Positions 8,737 to 19,342 of a stretch of 64,000 nucleotides of DNA are shown here, one piece after another. The DNA lies in the NCBI GenBank assembly GCA_023397505.1, contig JAEWUC010000008.1:496001-560000 (forward strand), given 5' to 3'. The notes beneath the pieces were generated by a model. That model did no database searches. It was given only the letters and a program-made list of their open reading frames with translations, and was not told where the DNA came from. The DNA is from Bacteroidota bacterium. Lineage in GTDB: Bacteria; Bacteroidota; Ignavibacteria; Ignavibacteriales; Melioribacteraceae. The position numbers were made by a program, and so were the translations under genes. How positions within the stretch are numbered: the first letter of the stretch is position 1; each line of letters begins with the position of its first letter.

Positions 8737-11700
8737 ATGAGTTTATCGTCAGTAAGCATTCGCCGACCTGTTCTTGCAATAGTAATGTCCTTAACGATTT
8801 TACTGTTTGGAATAATCGGTTACACATATTTGGGAATACGCGAATACCCTAGTATCGACCCGCCGATAATTACTGTTAGCACAGGCTATGTCGGCGCAAA
8901 CGCGGATGTAATCGAATCGCAAATTACGGAACCGCTCGAAGAACAAATTAACGGAATTGCAGGCATTCGTTCGTTAACTTCAACAAGCCGTGACGGGCGC
9001 AGTCAAATAACGGTTGAATTTGATGTATCGATAGACCTTGAAGCAGCTGCAAATGATGTTCGCGACCGCGTTTCGACTGCGCGATCACGTCTACCGCAGG
9101 ATGTTGATCCCCCAACAGTTGCCAAAGCCGATGCCGATGCAGTTCCAATAGTTTTCCTAAATGTTAAAAGCGATAAAAGAAACTTGCTTCAACTTTCCGA
9201 CATTGCCCAAAATATATTTAAAGAACGTTTACAAACAATTAACGGCGTAAGCCAGGTTTCTATTTGGGGTGAAAGAAGACCCTCAATGCGAATGTGGATG
9301 GATCCCGCTAAACTTGCCGCTTACAGTGTTACTCCGCTTGATATACGAAGTGCATTAAGCAGGGAAAATATTGAGTTACCTTCCGGCAGAATTGAAGGAA
9401 GCAGCACTGAGTTGACGGTTCGAACATTAAGCCGCTTAACTTCTGTTGATGATTTTGATAATCTTATCATAAAAGAATCAAACGGAGTTGTTGTTAGATT
9501 TAAGGACATTGGCAGGGCGGAACTTTACCCGGAAAACGACAGATCAATTTTAAGGCGCGACGGCATTCCGATGGTTGGTGTTGTTCTTACACCTCAGCCG
9601 GGCGCAAATTTTATACAAATAGCAGATGATTTTTACAAACGCATAGAGCAAATTAAGAAAGACCTGCCCGAAGATATTGAACTCGGTATCGGTTTCGACG
9701 TAACAAAATATATACGTAATTCTATTTCCGAAGTGCAGGAAACAATACTATTGGCTTTCGGACTTGTAATTTTAATCATCTTTTTGTTTTTAAGAAGTTG
9801 GCGTACAACATTAATTCCGATTATAGCCATACCTGTTTCTTTGATCGGAGCGTTTTTCATTATGTACCTTGCCGACTTTTCTATAAACGTTTTAACACTT
9901 CTCGGAATTGTTCTTGCAATCGGAATAGTAGTTGACGATGCAATTGTTGTTCTTGAAAACATATACCGTAAAATTGAAGACGGGATGACGCCGTATGAAG
10001 CGAGTATAAAGGGTTCGTCCGAAATATTTTTTGCGGTTGTGTCAACAACAATTACCCTGGCAGCCGTATTTCTTCCTATTATGTTTTTACAGGGAATTAC
10101 AGGAAGATTGTTTGTTGAATTCGGTGTTGTAATTGCAGGGTCCGTAATTATTTCATCGTTTGTTGCATTAACATTAACGCCGATGCTCAGTTCTAAAATT
10201 CTTAAACCGTATGAAAAACACAGTTGGTTTTACAATAAAACAGAACCGTTTTTTACATGGCTCGAAAATTTTTACCGGGATTCGCTCGAAAAATTTATGC
10301 AAAAGCGTTGGTTGGCTTTTGTTATAATGATTGCATTTATCGGGCTGATATATGTTGTGGGTAGTAACCTCCAATCCGAACTGGCTCCTATTGAAGACCG
10401 CGGTGAACTCCAGGTTCGATCAACAATGCCCGAAGGTACAACCTTCGAATCGATGGATAAATATATTATGAATATGATAAATGTTATACAAGATTCGGTT
10501 AAGGAAGCAGATGCGATGATATCGGTAACAGCGGGCGGCGGGGGCAACAGTGCCGCAAACAGCGGCTTTGTTAGATTGGCTTTGTCTGATGCCCAAACAA
10601 GGGACAGAACTCAACAGGAAATCGCAGATCAAATAACAGGCTTTACAAGAAAACTTAACGATGCAAGTTCTTTCGTTATCCAAAGTCAATCAATTGGAAC
10701 ACGTCGCGGCGGTTTACCTGTTCAATACGTTATTCAAGCACCTGATTTTGAAAAACTCCGTGAGGTAGTGCCGAAATTTTTGGAAGCCGCCCAGGACAAT
10801 CCGACTTTCGCAATGGTTGATGTAAACTTGAAATTCAACAAACCGGAAATCGTTATTCAGATAAACAGAACCAAAGCGAGGGAACTCGGAATATCTGCTC
10901 TTGATATTTCGCAGACTCTTCAGCTTGCATACAGCGGTCAGCGTTTCGGATATTATATAATGAATGGAAAGCAATACCAGGTTATTGGTCAAGTTACACG
11001 AGAGAATAGAAATAAACCCGCCGACCTCGCTTCGCTATATATTAGAAATGCCCGCGGCGAATTAATTCAACTTGATAATTTGATAACTATGGTTGAAAGA
11101 AGCAGTCCGCCGCAATTGTATAGATATAACCGTTATGCAAGTGCTACTTTCTCGGCAAGTCTTGCGCCCGGTAAAACAATCGGCGATGGAATCGAAGCAA
11201 TGGACGCAATTGCAAAAAAGGTTTTGGATGATACGTATTCAACGGCGCTCGACGGCGCATCAAAAGATTATGTTGAAAGTTCATCGAGCTTGCTTTTTAC
11301 TTTTATGCTTGCCCTTGTATTAATTTATCTAACTCTATCGGCGCAGTTCGAAAGTTTCCGCGATCCGTTTATTATTATGTTCACGGTTCCGCTTGCTATC
11401 GGCGGTGCAGTATTCTCACTTTGGTACTTTAATCAAACAATGAATATTTTCAGCCAGATAGGACAAATAATGCTTATCGGACTTGTAACAAAGAACGGAA
11501 TTTTAATTGTGGAGTTTGCAAATCAAAAGAAAGCCGAAGGATTAAGCGTAGCCGATGCGGTAAAAGAAGCGGCTCGTTTACGTTTACGCCCGATTCTTAT
11601 GACAAGTCTTTCAACAATTCTCGGCACATTACCAATAGCTCTCGCGCTCGGTGCAGGTTCCGAAAGCCGTGTATCGATGGGTATTGCAGTAATTGGAGGA

Positions 11701-11850
11701 TTAATTTTTTCAACGCTTTTAACTTTGTATGTTATACCTGCGGTTTATTCCTATTTCTCCGAAAAGACTAAATCGGTCAGCAATGTTGCAATCGGCGATA
11801 TGGAAAAGCACGCTTTACATTTGGATGAAGAACCAGTAATTACAAAATAA
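8737..11850 (+). CDS. RND family multidrug efflux transporter (AcrB/MexB-like)
   Basis: A 1037-residue HAE1-type RND pump of normal length for the family. The N-terminal motif SVSIRRPVLAIVMSL, the TM4 acidic pair in GIVVDDAIVVLENIYR and the TM10 lysine in GLVTKNGILIVEFAN (proton-relay residues) are intact. Two large periplasmic loops separate the two sets of six helices. It should act with the preceding adaptor as a proton-driven export pump; the substrate cannot be read from sequence. AAAGGA lies upstream of the ATG. Confidence 0.95.
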   Translation: MSLSSVSIRRPVLAIVMSLTILLFGIIGYTYLGIREYPSIDPPIITVSTGYVGANADVIESQITEPLEEQINGIAGIRSLTSTSRDGRSQITVEFDVSIDLEAAANDVRDRVSTARSRLPQDVDPPTVAKADADAVPIVFLNVKSDKRNLLQLSDIAQNIFKERLQTINGVSQVSIWGERRPSMRMWMDPAKLAAYSVTPLDIRSALSRENIELPSGRIEGSSTELTVRTLSRLTSVDDFDNLIIKESNGVVVRFKDIGRAELYPENDRSILRRDGIPMVGVVLTPQPGANFIQIADDFYKRIEQIKKDLPEDIELGIGFDVTKYIRNSISEVQETILLAFGLVILIIFLFLRSWRTTLIPIIAIPVSLIGAFFIMYLADFSINVLTLLGIVLAIGIVVDDAIVVLENIYRKIEDGMTPYEASIKGSSEIFFAVVSTTITLAAVFLPIMFLQGITGRLFVEFGVVIAGSVIISSFVALTLTPMLSSKILKPYEKHSWFYNKTEPFFTWLENFYRDSLEKFMQKRWLAFVIMIAFIGLIYVVGSNLQSELAPIEDRGELQVRSTMPEGTTFESMDKYIMNMINVIQDSVKEADAMISVTAGGGGNSAANSGFVRLALSDAQTRDRTQQEIADQITGFTRKLNDASSFVIQSQSIGTRRGGLPVQYVIQAPDFEKLREVVPKFLEAAQDNPTFAMVDVNLKFNKPEIVIQINRTKARELGISALDISQTLQLAYSGQRFGYYIMNGKQYQVIGQVTRENRNKPADLASLYIRNARGELIQLDNLITMVERSSPPQLYRYNRYASATFSASLAPGKTIGDGIEAMDAIAKKVLDDTYSTALDGASKDYVESSSSLLFTFMLALVLIYLTLSAQFESFRDPFIIMFTVPLAIGGAVFSLWYFNQTMNIFSQIGQIMLIGLVTKNGILIVEFANQKKAEGLSVADAVKEAARLRLRPILMTSLSTILGTLPIALALGAGSESRVSMGIAVIGGLIFSTLLTLYVIPAVYSYFSEKTKSVSNVAIGDMEKHALHLDEEPVITK

Positions 11851-11866
11851 ACTTTCCCCAAATTGT

Positions 11867-11885
11867 GCCGCTTCAAAAGAGCGGC
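11867..11885 (+). promoter_or_regulatory. Short hairpin between the RND and POT genes
   Basis: A perfect 6-bp inverted repeat (GCCGCT / AGCGGC) with a 7-base loop begins 17 bases after the RND stop codon. No T-tract follows, so it is not a classical terminator. It could be a processing or stability element, or a weak attenuator before the transporter gene at 11916. Confidence 0.35.
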
Positions 11886-11915
11886 TTGCATAAAGGGAAT
11901 AAACAAAGAGGACTT

Positions 11916-13220
11916 ATGACTGAAACCACAACAAAAAAGCCAAGTCTTTTTAAATCTTTTCCGAAAAACTTTTGGACAGTAATTGTAATGGAATTTTTTG
12001 AACGCGGATCATATTACGGTGTGCGTTCAATTCTTTCTGTCTATCTTGTTTTAAGTGTTGCTGATGGTGGTTTGGGCTTTTCAAAAGAAAGTGTCGGAAT
12101 AATTACAAGTACATTTCAGCCGCTTTTATATTTGTTGCCGATTATTGCAGGCGCAATAGCAGATAGATTCGGTTACCGCAAAACATTGGTTTTTGCCTTC
12201 TCGGTTATGAGTCTTGGTTATCTTCTAACCGGACTTGTAAGTTCATATTCTCTTGTTTTTACATGTTTGATTTTGATGGTTGTTGGGGCGGGAACGTTTA
12301 AGCCGATAATTTCCGGAACCATTGCACGAGTTACAGATAAAACCAATTCTACCGTGGCATTTGGAATTTTTTATTGGTCTATAAATCTTGGTGCATTTCT
12401 TTTCCCGCTAATTCTAGTTCCTATATTAAAACAGTATTCTTATTCCTATGTTTTCATTATGGCGGCAGTTGTTACAGGCTCGCTTTTACTGCTGAACTTT
12501 TTTGTTTATAAAGAACCGGAAAAACCGGCTAACTCAAAACCAATTGGACAGGTTTTAAGCGAAATGGTTTTGGTTCTTAAAGATTTTAGATTCATTCTTA
12601 TGATTGTAATCTATTCCGGTTTTTGGATTTTATATTTCCAACAATTCGATTCCGTGTTGTGGTATTTTAAAGATTATGTTGATAAAGCCCCGATTAATAA
12701 TGCGGTAAATTCAATACTTGGGTTGTTTATGCAAAACCCTAATTGGCAGTTCGATGTTGAACACGTAACAGTTATAAACGCGGGCACAATCATTCTTTTA
12801 CAAATATTTGTCTCCAATATCGTGAAGAATAAAAAAGCACTTCCAACAATGATTACCGGAATTGCAATGGGCACCATCGGAATTGCAATACTGGCACTCT
12901 CAACACATCCGTTTGTGTTTATGGCAGGTATATTTATTTTTTCAGTTGGTGAAATGACAGCTCATCCAAAATTCATTAGTTATGTCGGCTTAATTGCACC
13001 CGAAGATAAAAAAGCTTTATACCTTGGTTATTCGTTTTTATACGGTGTTATTGGCAGCGGAATTGGCGGAATTCTCGGTGCAAATCTTTATGTACATTTT
13101 ATTGATAATTTGAAAAACCCTACTATGTTATGGGTTGTGTTTAGTTTAATAGGTGTTGCTACTATGATAGGGCTTTTATTGTATAATAAATTCCTTGCAC
13201 CAAAAAATGTTGATGCTTAA
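11916..13220 (+). CDS. POT/PTR-family proton-dependent oligopeptide transporter (MFS)
   Basis: A 434-residue, roughly 12-14-helix MFS protein. The N-terminal segment VMEFFERGSYYGVRSIL carries the ExxER..YYG motif typical of POT/PTR peptide transporters, and ADRFGYRK is the MFS loop 2-3 motif. I place the start at the ATG at 11916, after AAAGAGGA. An upstream in-frame GTG at 11865 would overlap a hairpin and adds a non-hydrophobic leader. Likely role: proton-coupled uptake of di- and tripeptides, which fits the peptide and amino-acid degradation genes elsewhere in the window. Confidence 0.82.
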   Translation: MTETTTKKPSLFKSFPKNFWTVIVMEFFERGSYYGVRSILSVYLVLSVADGGLGFSKESVGIITSTFQPLLYLLPIIAGAIADRFGYRKTLVFAFSVMSLGYLLTGLVSSYSLVFTCLILMVVGAGTFKPIISGTIARVTDKTNSTVAFGIFYWSINLGAFLFPLILVPILKQYSYSYVFIMAAVVTGSLLLLNFFVYKEPEKPANSKPIGQVLSEMVLVLKDFRFILMIVIYSGFWILYFQQFDSVLWYFKDYVDKAPINNAVNSILGLFMQNPNWQFDVEHVTVINAGTIILLQIFVSNIVKNKKALPTMITGIAMGTIGIAILALSTHPFVFMAGIFIFSVGEMTAHPKFISYVGLIAPEDKKALYLGYSFLYGVIGSGIGGILGANLYVHFIDNLKNPTMLWVVFSLIGVATMIGLLLYNKFLAPKNVDA

Positions 13221-13262
13221 TTATTAGTGGAAAAAATGAGGTACATAGGAAATATAGGTTTT

Positions 13263-14936
13263 ATGAATTCAAAAAAAATGTTGATGCTCTTGTTTGTAAT
13301 ATTTGCTGTGCAATTAAACGCACAGCAGGAAAATGTTCCGCTTGATAACAACGTTTATACTTTTCTAAAAGAAATGAATTTGAAAGGTGTTATAAAACAA
13401 ATTCATGACGATAGCCCAAATTTATCACGCGACGAGGTTAGAATACTTCTTGAAGAAGTATCTGCTAGTAAAAATCAATTAAGTATTACTGAATCGAAAC
13501 TATTACAAAAATATAAAGATGAATTTTATGACAACGATGCCGACAGTACAAACACATTTCAATTTTTTGGATCAGGATTCTCGAACAATTACAGTGATTT
13601 CTTCTCAAATAAAATAAAACACACATACGCCTACCGTAAAGAAAAAGTTAATTTGTATTTAGAAACCATAGGAAGATTTCTGTATGGGCAGGGAATTAAA
13701 CCAGGTGTAAACAACTCCGAACTTTTCGATATCGGTTTAAGAGTTCACGGTACATTGTTCAACGGACTCGGATACAGTATGACGATGCAAAAGGGAGGTG
13801 TATCTGGTTCGCAGGAGCTTGCGCCAACATTTGATCCCAGGCTGAATTATAATTTCAAATTTGTTGAACGACTTGAAAATATAGGCAACTATGATTTTAC
13901 AGAAGGATATTTAAGATACCATACCGAACCGATTGAAGATATGAATTTAAGTTTCCAAATCGGCAGGGAAAAAATTAAACTTGGTTATGGGTACGGAAGC
14001 AAATTAGTTCTTTCGGGAGACCATCCTTATCTTGATATGATTAGAACCGACTTCAGCTACGGGATTTTAAGTTTTACATCTATTGCAGCATCGACTGTCG
14101 GAACATTTAGTTTTATCCGTGATGATAATTACACAAAGTATTTGGCTTATAACAAGTTTAAGTTTTCGTTCGATAACTTTGCAGATTTTGGAATAGGCGA
14201 AGTTGTGGTTTACAGCGGGCGCGGTTTGGATTTTGCATATTTAAATCCTTTCGCATTTTATAAATACGAAGAGATGTCTCTTCAGGACCGCGATAATGGT
14301 GTTGTATTTTTGGATTTCCAAACAAGGTTAATTAAAAATCTTGAATTGCAGGGAACATTTTATCTCGACGAAAATATTTTGTCGCATCTTCAGGAGATGA
14401 ATTTGTTTTCGAATAAAACAGCATATCAATTAGGTGCTTTTTGGTACTCACCTTTTTCTATTAATGATTTATCGTTAATCTTTGAATACACAAAAATCCG
14501 TCCGTATGTTTATTCCCATACAAACGAAAAGAACTCTTATACGGCTTGGGCACAAAATCTCGGTCATAGGATCGGCCCGAATGCCGATGAAATATTTGCA
14601 AAAGCATCATACAATTTCAACGAATGGATTCGCGGAAATATTGAATATCAACATGTTCGTTCCGCAGAAAATATTTATGATGGACTCGGCAATCTGATTT
14701 TTAATTCCGGCGGTGATTACATGGTTCCTTGGCGCGAAGGAATTGATGCTAAATATATAGATTATTTGGAAGGTGAAAGAATTAATCAAAACATTTTTAC
14801 TATTTCGTTTAGAATTGAACCAGTGCGCGAAATTTATTTTGACCTTCTTTATAAATTTGTATCGCAGAAGAATCTTACAAATAAAATTTCTGAGAATTCC
14901 AGTTTTGCTTATTTACAAATGATGTTTGAGTTTTAG
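13263..14936 (+). CDS. Wzi-like capsule-assembly / outer-membrane beta-barrel protein
   Basis: The product has a Sec signal peptide (KKMLMLLFVIFAVQLNAQ), a helical N-terminal part, and then a long series of amphipathic, aromatic-rich strands ending in the terminal Phe (MMFEF) expected of an outer-membrane barrel. The overall pattern resembles the capsule assembly Wzi family common in Bacteroidota. I chose the ATG at 13263, which sits directly before the signal peptide; a GTG at 13227 gives a 12-residue extension. It lies 42 bases after the transporter gene and may be co-transcribed. Confidence 0.65.
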   Translation: MNSKKMLMLLFVIFAVQLNAQQENVPLDNNVYTFLKEMNLKGVIKQIHDDSPNLSRDEVRILLEEVSASKNQLSITESKLLQKYKDEFYDNDADSTNTFQFFGSGFSNNYSDFFSNKIKHTYAYRKEKVNLYLETIGRFLYGQGIKPGVNNSELFDIGLRVHGTLFNGLGYSMTMQKGGVSGSQELAPTFDPRLNYNFKFVERLENIGNYDFTEGYLRYHTEPIEDMNLSFQIGREKIKLGYGYGSKLVLSGDHPYLDMIRTDFSYGILSFTSIAASTVGTFSFIRDDNYTKYLAYNKFKFSFDNFADFGIGEVVVYSGRGLDFAYLNPFAFYKYEEMSLQDRDNGVVFLDFQTRLIKNLELQGTFYLDENILSHLQEMNLFSNKTAYQLGAFWYSPFSINDLSLIFEYTKIRPYVYSHTNEKNSYTAWAQNLGHRIGPNADEIFAKASYNFNEWIRGNIEYQHVRSAENIYDGLGNLIFNSGGDYMVPWREGIDAKYIDYLEGERINQNIFTISFRIEPVREIYFDLLYKFVSQKNLTNKISENSSFAYLQMMFEF

Positions 14937-14968
14937 AAAGACATGCATGTTTTCATTAATTAGATTGT

Positions 14969-17419
14969 TCAATTTGCTTTTGGAAGTTTAAAACTGAACT
15001 TACTTCCTTTGCCCAACTCACTTTTCACAAAAATTGTTCCGCCGTTTTTTTCAATAAATTCTTTGCATAAAATTAAACCAAGTCCAGTGCCTGCTTCGTT
15101 TTCTGTTCCGGAACGCGAATGAGTTACATCTAATCTGAATAATTTTGATATGGTTTCATCGTCCATTCCTACGCCGTTATCGCAAACAGAAGTTTCAACA
15201 AAACGATCGTTTGCCGTAACTACAATTTTAACTTCGCCGTTTGTATTCGTGAACTTAAGGGCGTTAATTAAAAGATTTCTAATTACAGTCGTTATCATGT
15301 CTTCATCTGCATAGACCATTACATCTTCCAAGATGTTTGTTGATAGACTTATGCATTTTTTCTCTGCGAGCGGTTTGGATAATTCTATGTTTGCAGTGAT
15401 AATCTTTTTGAGACTAACATTTGTCGGGCGGAATTCGATTCTTCCCGTTTGCGAACGTGACCATTGCAATAAATTTTGTAAAAGGTTGTGAGATATTTCG
15501 GCAGATTTTTTCATCTCCTCGACATAAAAAAGACGCTCTTCGTCTGTAAGTTCATTGTAATCCGTTATTAATAAATCGCTGAAGCCGAGTATTGTTATAA
15601 ACGGGTTTCTGAGATCATGCGCGAGTATAGAAAAAAACTTATCCTTTGTTTTATTTGACTGCATTAATTCATCGGCATATTTCTTAATAGCTTCAGCATT
15701 TTTTTTGCGATCAATGGCCTGGGTTATTTGTTCGGAAACAAAAGTAAGAAGGTTTTTTTCCGAATCACCGTATGCATTTTCATTATCGTAATCCTGGACA
15801 ACCATTACACCAAGAGTTTTGCTGCCGAGTTTAAGAGGGATGCCAAGCCATATAGCTTGGGGTGCCCCTATTAATTCAACTTCTCCGCTTTCCCTTAACT
15901 CTAAATCTTTTTTTGCGTTTATAAGCATTGCCTCGCCTTCTTTAATAACATATTCGGTCAAACCTTTACCGAATTGTTTCGGCGGCTGTGGCGGATCGAA
16001 TTCATCTACAAAATAAGGAAAAGAAAGCATGTTGCTTTTTCTATCGTACTGTGCGATATAGAAGTTTTTGGCGGGCATAAGCTCGCTTATAACTTCGTGG
16101 ATTCTTTTGTAAAGGTTCTCAATATCTTGTGAAGTATGAGCCGCTTCCGAAATTTTATAAATAGCGCTTTCAATTTTTCTTGCGTTTATTTGTTCGCTTA
16201 TGTCTCTTACGGTAGCTTGTAAAACTTCCTTTCCCTTCAATATTATCATATTTAACGAGACATCTGCGTGAAATAATCGACCGTCGTTTCTTTTAAATTG
16301 CCAATAGAATTTTTGTGATTTTCCAGATAAAGCATCGGCCATTTTTTCGTTAATGGTTTGGAGCGAGTCTTTCCCGTCCGGCTGAACTTTGGGTGAGAAA
16401 TATGCGGGGTGCTTACCCAGCAAATATTCCTTATCTGCCCCGAATAATTTTAGAGCGGCCGGGTTACAATCTTCGAACACAAAATTGATCATTAAAATGC
16501 CGTCGGCAGAATTTTCAAATAAGGTGCGGTATCGTTCTTCGCTTTCTCTTAATCCCAATTCAAATCTTACTCTATCTGAAATGTCGCGTGTAATTCCGAA
16601 AGTACCAACTGTTTTCCCGTCGTCGCCGTACAACGGCATTTTCGTCGTTGAGACCCACGTAACTTTTCCATTCTTCCAGTCGATTTTTTCTTCCTTATTG
16701 ACAATAGCTTTACCGGTTTTAATAATTTCCTTTTCGTCATTCATTGCATCAACGGCGTGGCTATGAAGGTAAAGATCAAAATCGCTTCTGCCTATTAAAT
16801 CCTTCTCATCTTTAAATCCATGCTTCTTGGCTTTAGAATAATTTACGCGCATAAACTTGGAATCGATATCCTTGAAATAAATACTGTCCGGGCTATAACG
16901 CATTAATGCATGAAGCAATTTTTGTTCAAAAGATAATTTTTTTTCAATCTCTAATTTTTCAGTTGTATCTTCAACAATTCTGATTATATATTTAATTTTT
17001 TTACTTTTGTCGCGGATAGTAGTCACGGTAAGTTTTGCACTAACGATTTCTCCGTCTTTTTTGACATATCGTTTGTCTAACTGATATGATTTCTTTTTCC
17101 CGCCAATTAGTTGTTTAAACCACTTCAAATCATTGTCGATATCGTCGGGATGAGTAATGCTCTTGAAATGCATTTTAAGTAATTCTTCCCGTGTATAACC
17201 AAGCATTTTTGTTAATAATGTATTTGTTTCAATATGTATTCCGTCTGCGTTAACTAATGAAATACCAAACCCGACGTTTTCAAATACATCCTTAAGATCA
17301 ATATTGGATTTATCGGATTTAACAATTTTAGCGGTTTCATTTTTTTTTGAAAGTGTCTTGATCTGTCGTTGGAGTTTCTCGATCTCTTTAATAAGTTCGG
17401 TTTTAGTCTTATAATGCAT
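14969..17419 (-). CDS. Hybrid-sensing histidine kinase (PAS-PAS-PAS-GAF-HisKA-HATPase)
   Basis: An 816-residue soluble kinase. A short coiled coil (1-40) precedes three PAS domains (about 45-155, 160-285 and 290-410, each ending in a PAC-type VRDISEQ-like motif), then a GAF domain (about 415-570). The HisKA H-box is FFSILAHDLRNPF, with phospho-acceptor H601. The ATPase domain has the N-box NLLINALKF, DNGVGM and GTGLGL. It has no membrane segment, so it probably senses a cytoplasmic redox or small-molecule cue. No response regulator adjoins it. It is convergent with the Wzi-like gene and divergent from the DUF1684 gene. Confidence 0.93.
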   Translation of the reverse strand: MHYKTKTELIKEIEKLQRQIKTLSKKNETAKIVKSDKSNIDLKDVFENVGFGISLVNADGIHIETNTLLTKMLGYTREELLKMHFKSITHPDDIDNDLKWFKQLIGGKKKSYQLDKRYVKKDGEIVSAKLTVTTIRDKSKKIKYIIRIVEDTTEKLEIEKKLSFEQKLLHALMRYSPDSIYFKDIDSKFMRVNYSKAKKHGFKDEKDLIGRSDFDLYLHSHAVDAMNDEKEIIKTGKAIVNKEEKIDWKNGKVTWVSTTKMPLYGDDGKTVGTFGITRDISDRVRFELGLRESEERYRTLFENSADGILMINFVFEDCNPAALKLFGADKEYLLGKHPAYFSPKVQPDGKDSLQTINEKMADALSGKSQKFYWQFKRNDGRLFHADVSLNMIILKGKEVLQATVRDISEQINARKIESAIYKISEAAHTSQDIENLYKRIHEVISELMPAKNFYIAQYDRKSNMLSFPYFVDEFDPPQPPKQFGKGLTEYVIKEGEAMLINAKKDLELRESGEVELIGAPQAIWLGIPLKLGSKTLGVMVVQDYDNENAYGDSEKNLLTFVSEQITQAIDRKKNAEAIKKYADELMQSNKTKDKFFSILAHDLRNPFITILGFSDLLITDYNELTDEERLFYVEEMKKSAEISHNLLQNLLQWSRSQTGRIEFRPTNVSLKKIITANIELSKPLAEKKCISLSTNILEDVMVYADEDMITTVIRNLLINALKFTNTNGEVKIVVTANDRFVETSVCDNGVGMDDETISKLFRLDVTHSRSGTENEAGTGLGLILCKEFIEKNGGTIFVKSELGKGSKFSFKLPKAN

Positions 17420-17639
17420 TGCACCCCCATATTTGAATCGGGTTATAGCGATGTTCAGAGTATTAAGCTAGTATCAAAGATAATTAACGATATGAAATTA
17501 ACAAACTCTATTGAGAAATATGAAATATTACAAAATATTTTTTAAAAACTTACAACAGCAAATATGTAGAATAAAAACTACTATGTTAATTGTGTGACAA
17601 ATAATTATGTTCGTAACAAATAAATAGAAAAGGTATGGC

Positions 17640-18551
17640 ATGAATAAGCTCGTTTTAATTTGTTTTGTACTATTTATCTCATTAACATTTTTGACTTGCG
17701 GGGATTCTTTAGAACAAAAAGGCGATCCCGAATATATCGGTGAAATCAATGCATGGCATGCAAAGAGGATTGACAATTTGAAAAAGGAAAACGGCTGGCT
17801 AAATTTAATTGGACTTTTATGGCTGAAAGAAGGTGAAAACACATTCGGCGCATCAGAGGAAAATGATATTGTCTTCCCGAAAGGTAAATGTCCGCCGGAT
17901 ATGGGAAAATTTATTTTAAATGATTCCTCTGTGACGGTTGTAATAAATCCTAATGTTAATGTGACAAGTGAAAATCAAAAAATAAATGAGCAAATACTTG
18001 TGCACGATTTGCAGGGAAAACCCACGGTTTTAGAATTCGGTTCCCTAAGATGGTTTGTGATTAAAAGAGGCGAAAAGTATGGAATCCGTCTGCGGGATAT
18101 TGAAGCAGATTTAGTAAAAAATTTTGAAGGCATTGAAAGATTTCCGGTTAATTCCAATTGGAGTATTGAAGCTACTTTTGAGAAATATGATCCACCAAAA
18201 ACTATTGCAGTTCCGAACGTGCTTGGCACAATCGATGAAGAAAAATCGCCAGGCGCATTGGTCTTTAAAAAAGACGGGAAGGAATATAAACTTGATGCAC
18301 TGGAGGGCAACAATTCTTATTTTATTATTTTTGCAGATGAAACAAGCGGCAACGAAACTTACGGGGGAGGCAGATTTGTATATGTTCCCCGAGAAGATTC
18401 AACGGGTAAAATATTTATTGATTTTAATAAAGCGTATAATCCGCCATGTGTTTTTACAAAATACGCAACATGTCCGCTTCCACCCAAACAAAATCATTTA
18501 AGGATGAGAGTTCTTGCCGGCGAAAAAAACTTCGGGCATGCAGTGCATTAA
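17640..18551 (+). CDS. DUF1684 lipoprotein
   Basis: A 303-residue protein with a lipoprotein signal peptide (hydrophobic stretch, then LTCG as lipobox, Cys about residue 21). The body has the DUF1684 hallmarks: RIDNLKKENGWLNLIGLLWLKEGENTFG near the N-terminus and FIDFNKAYNPPCVFTKYATCPLPP near the end. The biochemical role of the family is unknown. It is followed 17 bases later by a histidine kinase and a response regulator on the same strand, so it may be a co-expressed envelope component. Confidence 0.85.
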   Translation: MNKLVLICFVLFISLTFLTCGDSLEQKGDPEYIGEINAWHAKRIDNLKKENGWLNLIGLLWLKEGENTFGASEENDIVFPKGKCPPDMGKFILNDSSVTVVINPNVNVTSENQKINEQILVHDLQGKPTVLEFGSLRWFVIKRGEKYGIRLRDIEADLVKNFEGIERFPVNSNWSIEATFEKYDPPKTIAVPNVLGTIDEEKSPGALVFKKDGKEYKLDALEGNNSYFIIFADETSGNETYGGGRFVYVPREDSTGKIFIDFNKAYNPPCVFTKYATCPLPPKQNHLRMRVLAGEKNFGHAVH

Positions 18552-18568
18552 TGTTTGAAAGGAGTATA

Positions 18569-19336
18569 ATGAAGAAAAATATCGGCACAGAGAAGAAGAA
18601 TAAAATTTTAGTAAAAAATGAAAAAAAATCCGTAAACATTAAACGGACTAATTCTTCGATAAAAAAACTTCAGTATGAATTTATTAATTCTACTTCCCAT
18701 CAATTAAGAACGCCGATTGCATCTATACAAAGTTCGCTTGATGTTTTGGAGTTATACATTATTAAAGAAAACACTGCTCGTCAAATACAGGCAATTCATA
18801 AAATCAAAAAATCGCTTGAGGGATTAAAAGACACTCTTGAAAGAATTACAACTTTGTATAAAAATGAATTTGTTAAACAAAAATTAAAAAAAGTGAAAAT
18901 AGAACCGCATAAATTTTTCAACGATATTCTGGATGAAATTATGGTTCTTTCCGGCGAAACGTATTTCATTAATATTAATTTCGAGTTAACGAAGAAATTT
19001 ATTTATGCCGACGAATTTATATTAAAACAAATAATAATAAATCTTTTGAGCAATGCAGTGAAATTTACACCCGGCGGCGGTCAAATACGAATGTTTATCA
19101 AATCCGAAAGAAATACTTTAAAAATCAGTATTAAAGATGAGGGAATAGGCATCAGTAAAAAAGATTTAAATAATTTGTATAACCCTTTTTTTAGAGGTAG
19201 TAATGTATCAACTATCCATGGCGATGGACTGGGACTTGCAATAGTCAAAAAACTTTGTAATCTGCACAAAGCAAAAATTATTTGTGAAAGCGAAATAAAT
19301 AAAGGGACAGAATTTATTTTAAGCATTCCTCAATAA
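18569..19336 (+). CDS. Small cytoplasmic histidine kinase
   Basis: A 255-residue kinase consisting of a basic N-terminal tail, a HisKA domain (NSTSHQLRTPIAS, H44) and a HATPase domain (NLLSNAVKFT, DEGIGI, GDGLGLAI). It has no sensor domain or TM segment, so input must come from a partner. The start is the ATG at 18569, preceded by AAAGGAG; longer readings would overlap the DUF1684 gene. The response regulator gene begins 6 bases after its stop, so the two form a cognate pair. Confidence 0.9.
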   Translation: MKKNIGTEKKNKILVKNEKKSVNIKRTNSSIKKLQYEFINSTSHQLRTPIASIQSSLDVLELYIIKENTARQIQAIHKIKKSLEGLKDTLERITTLYKNEFVKQKLKKVKIEPHKFFNDILDEIMVLSGETYFININFELTKKFIYADEFILKQIIINLLSNAVKFTPGGGQIRMFIKSERNTLKISIKDEGIGISKKDLNNLYNPFFRGSNVSTIHGDGLGLAIVKKLCNLHKAKIICESEINKGTEFILSIPQ

Positions 19337-19342
19337 ATTATT

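Noticed and set aside
18446..18568. Longer N-terminus for the small kinase
   Set aside because: It overlaps the DUF1684 coding region by 106 bases, while the ATG at 18569 has an excellent ribosome-binding site.
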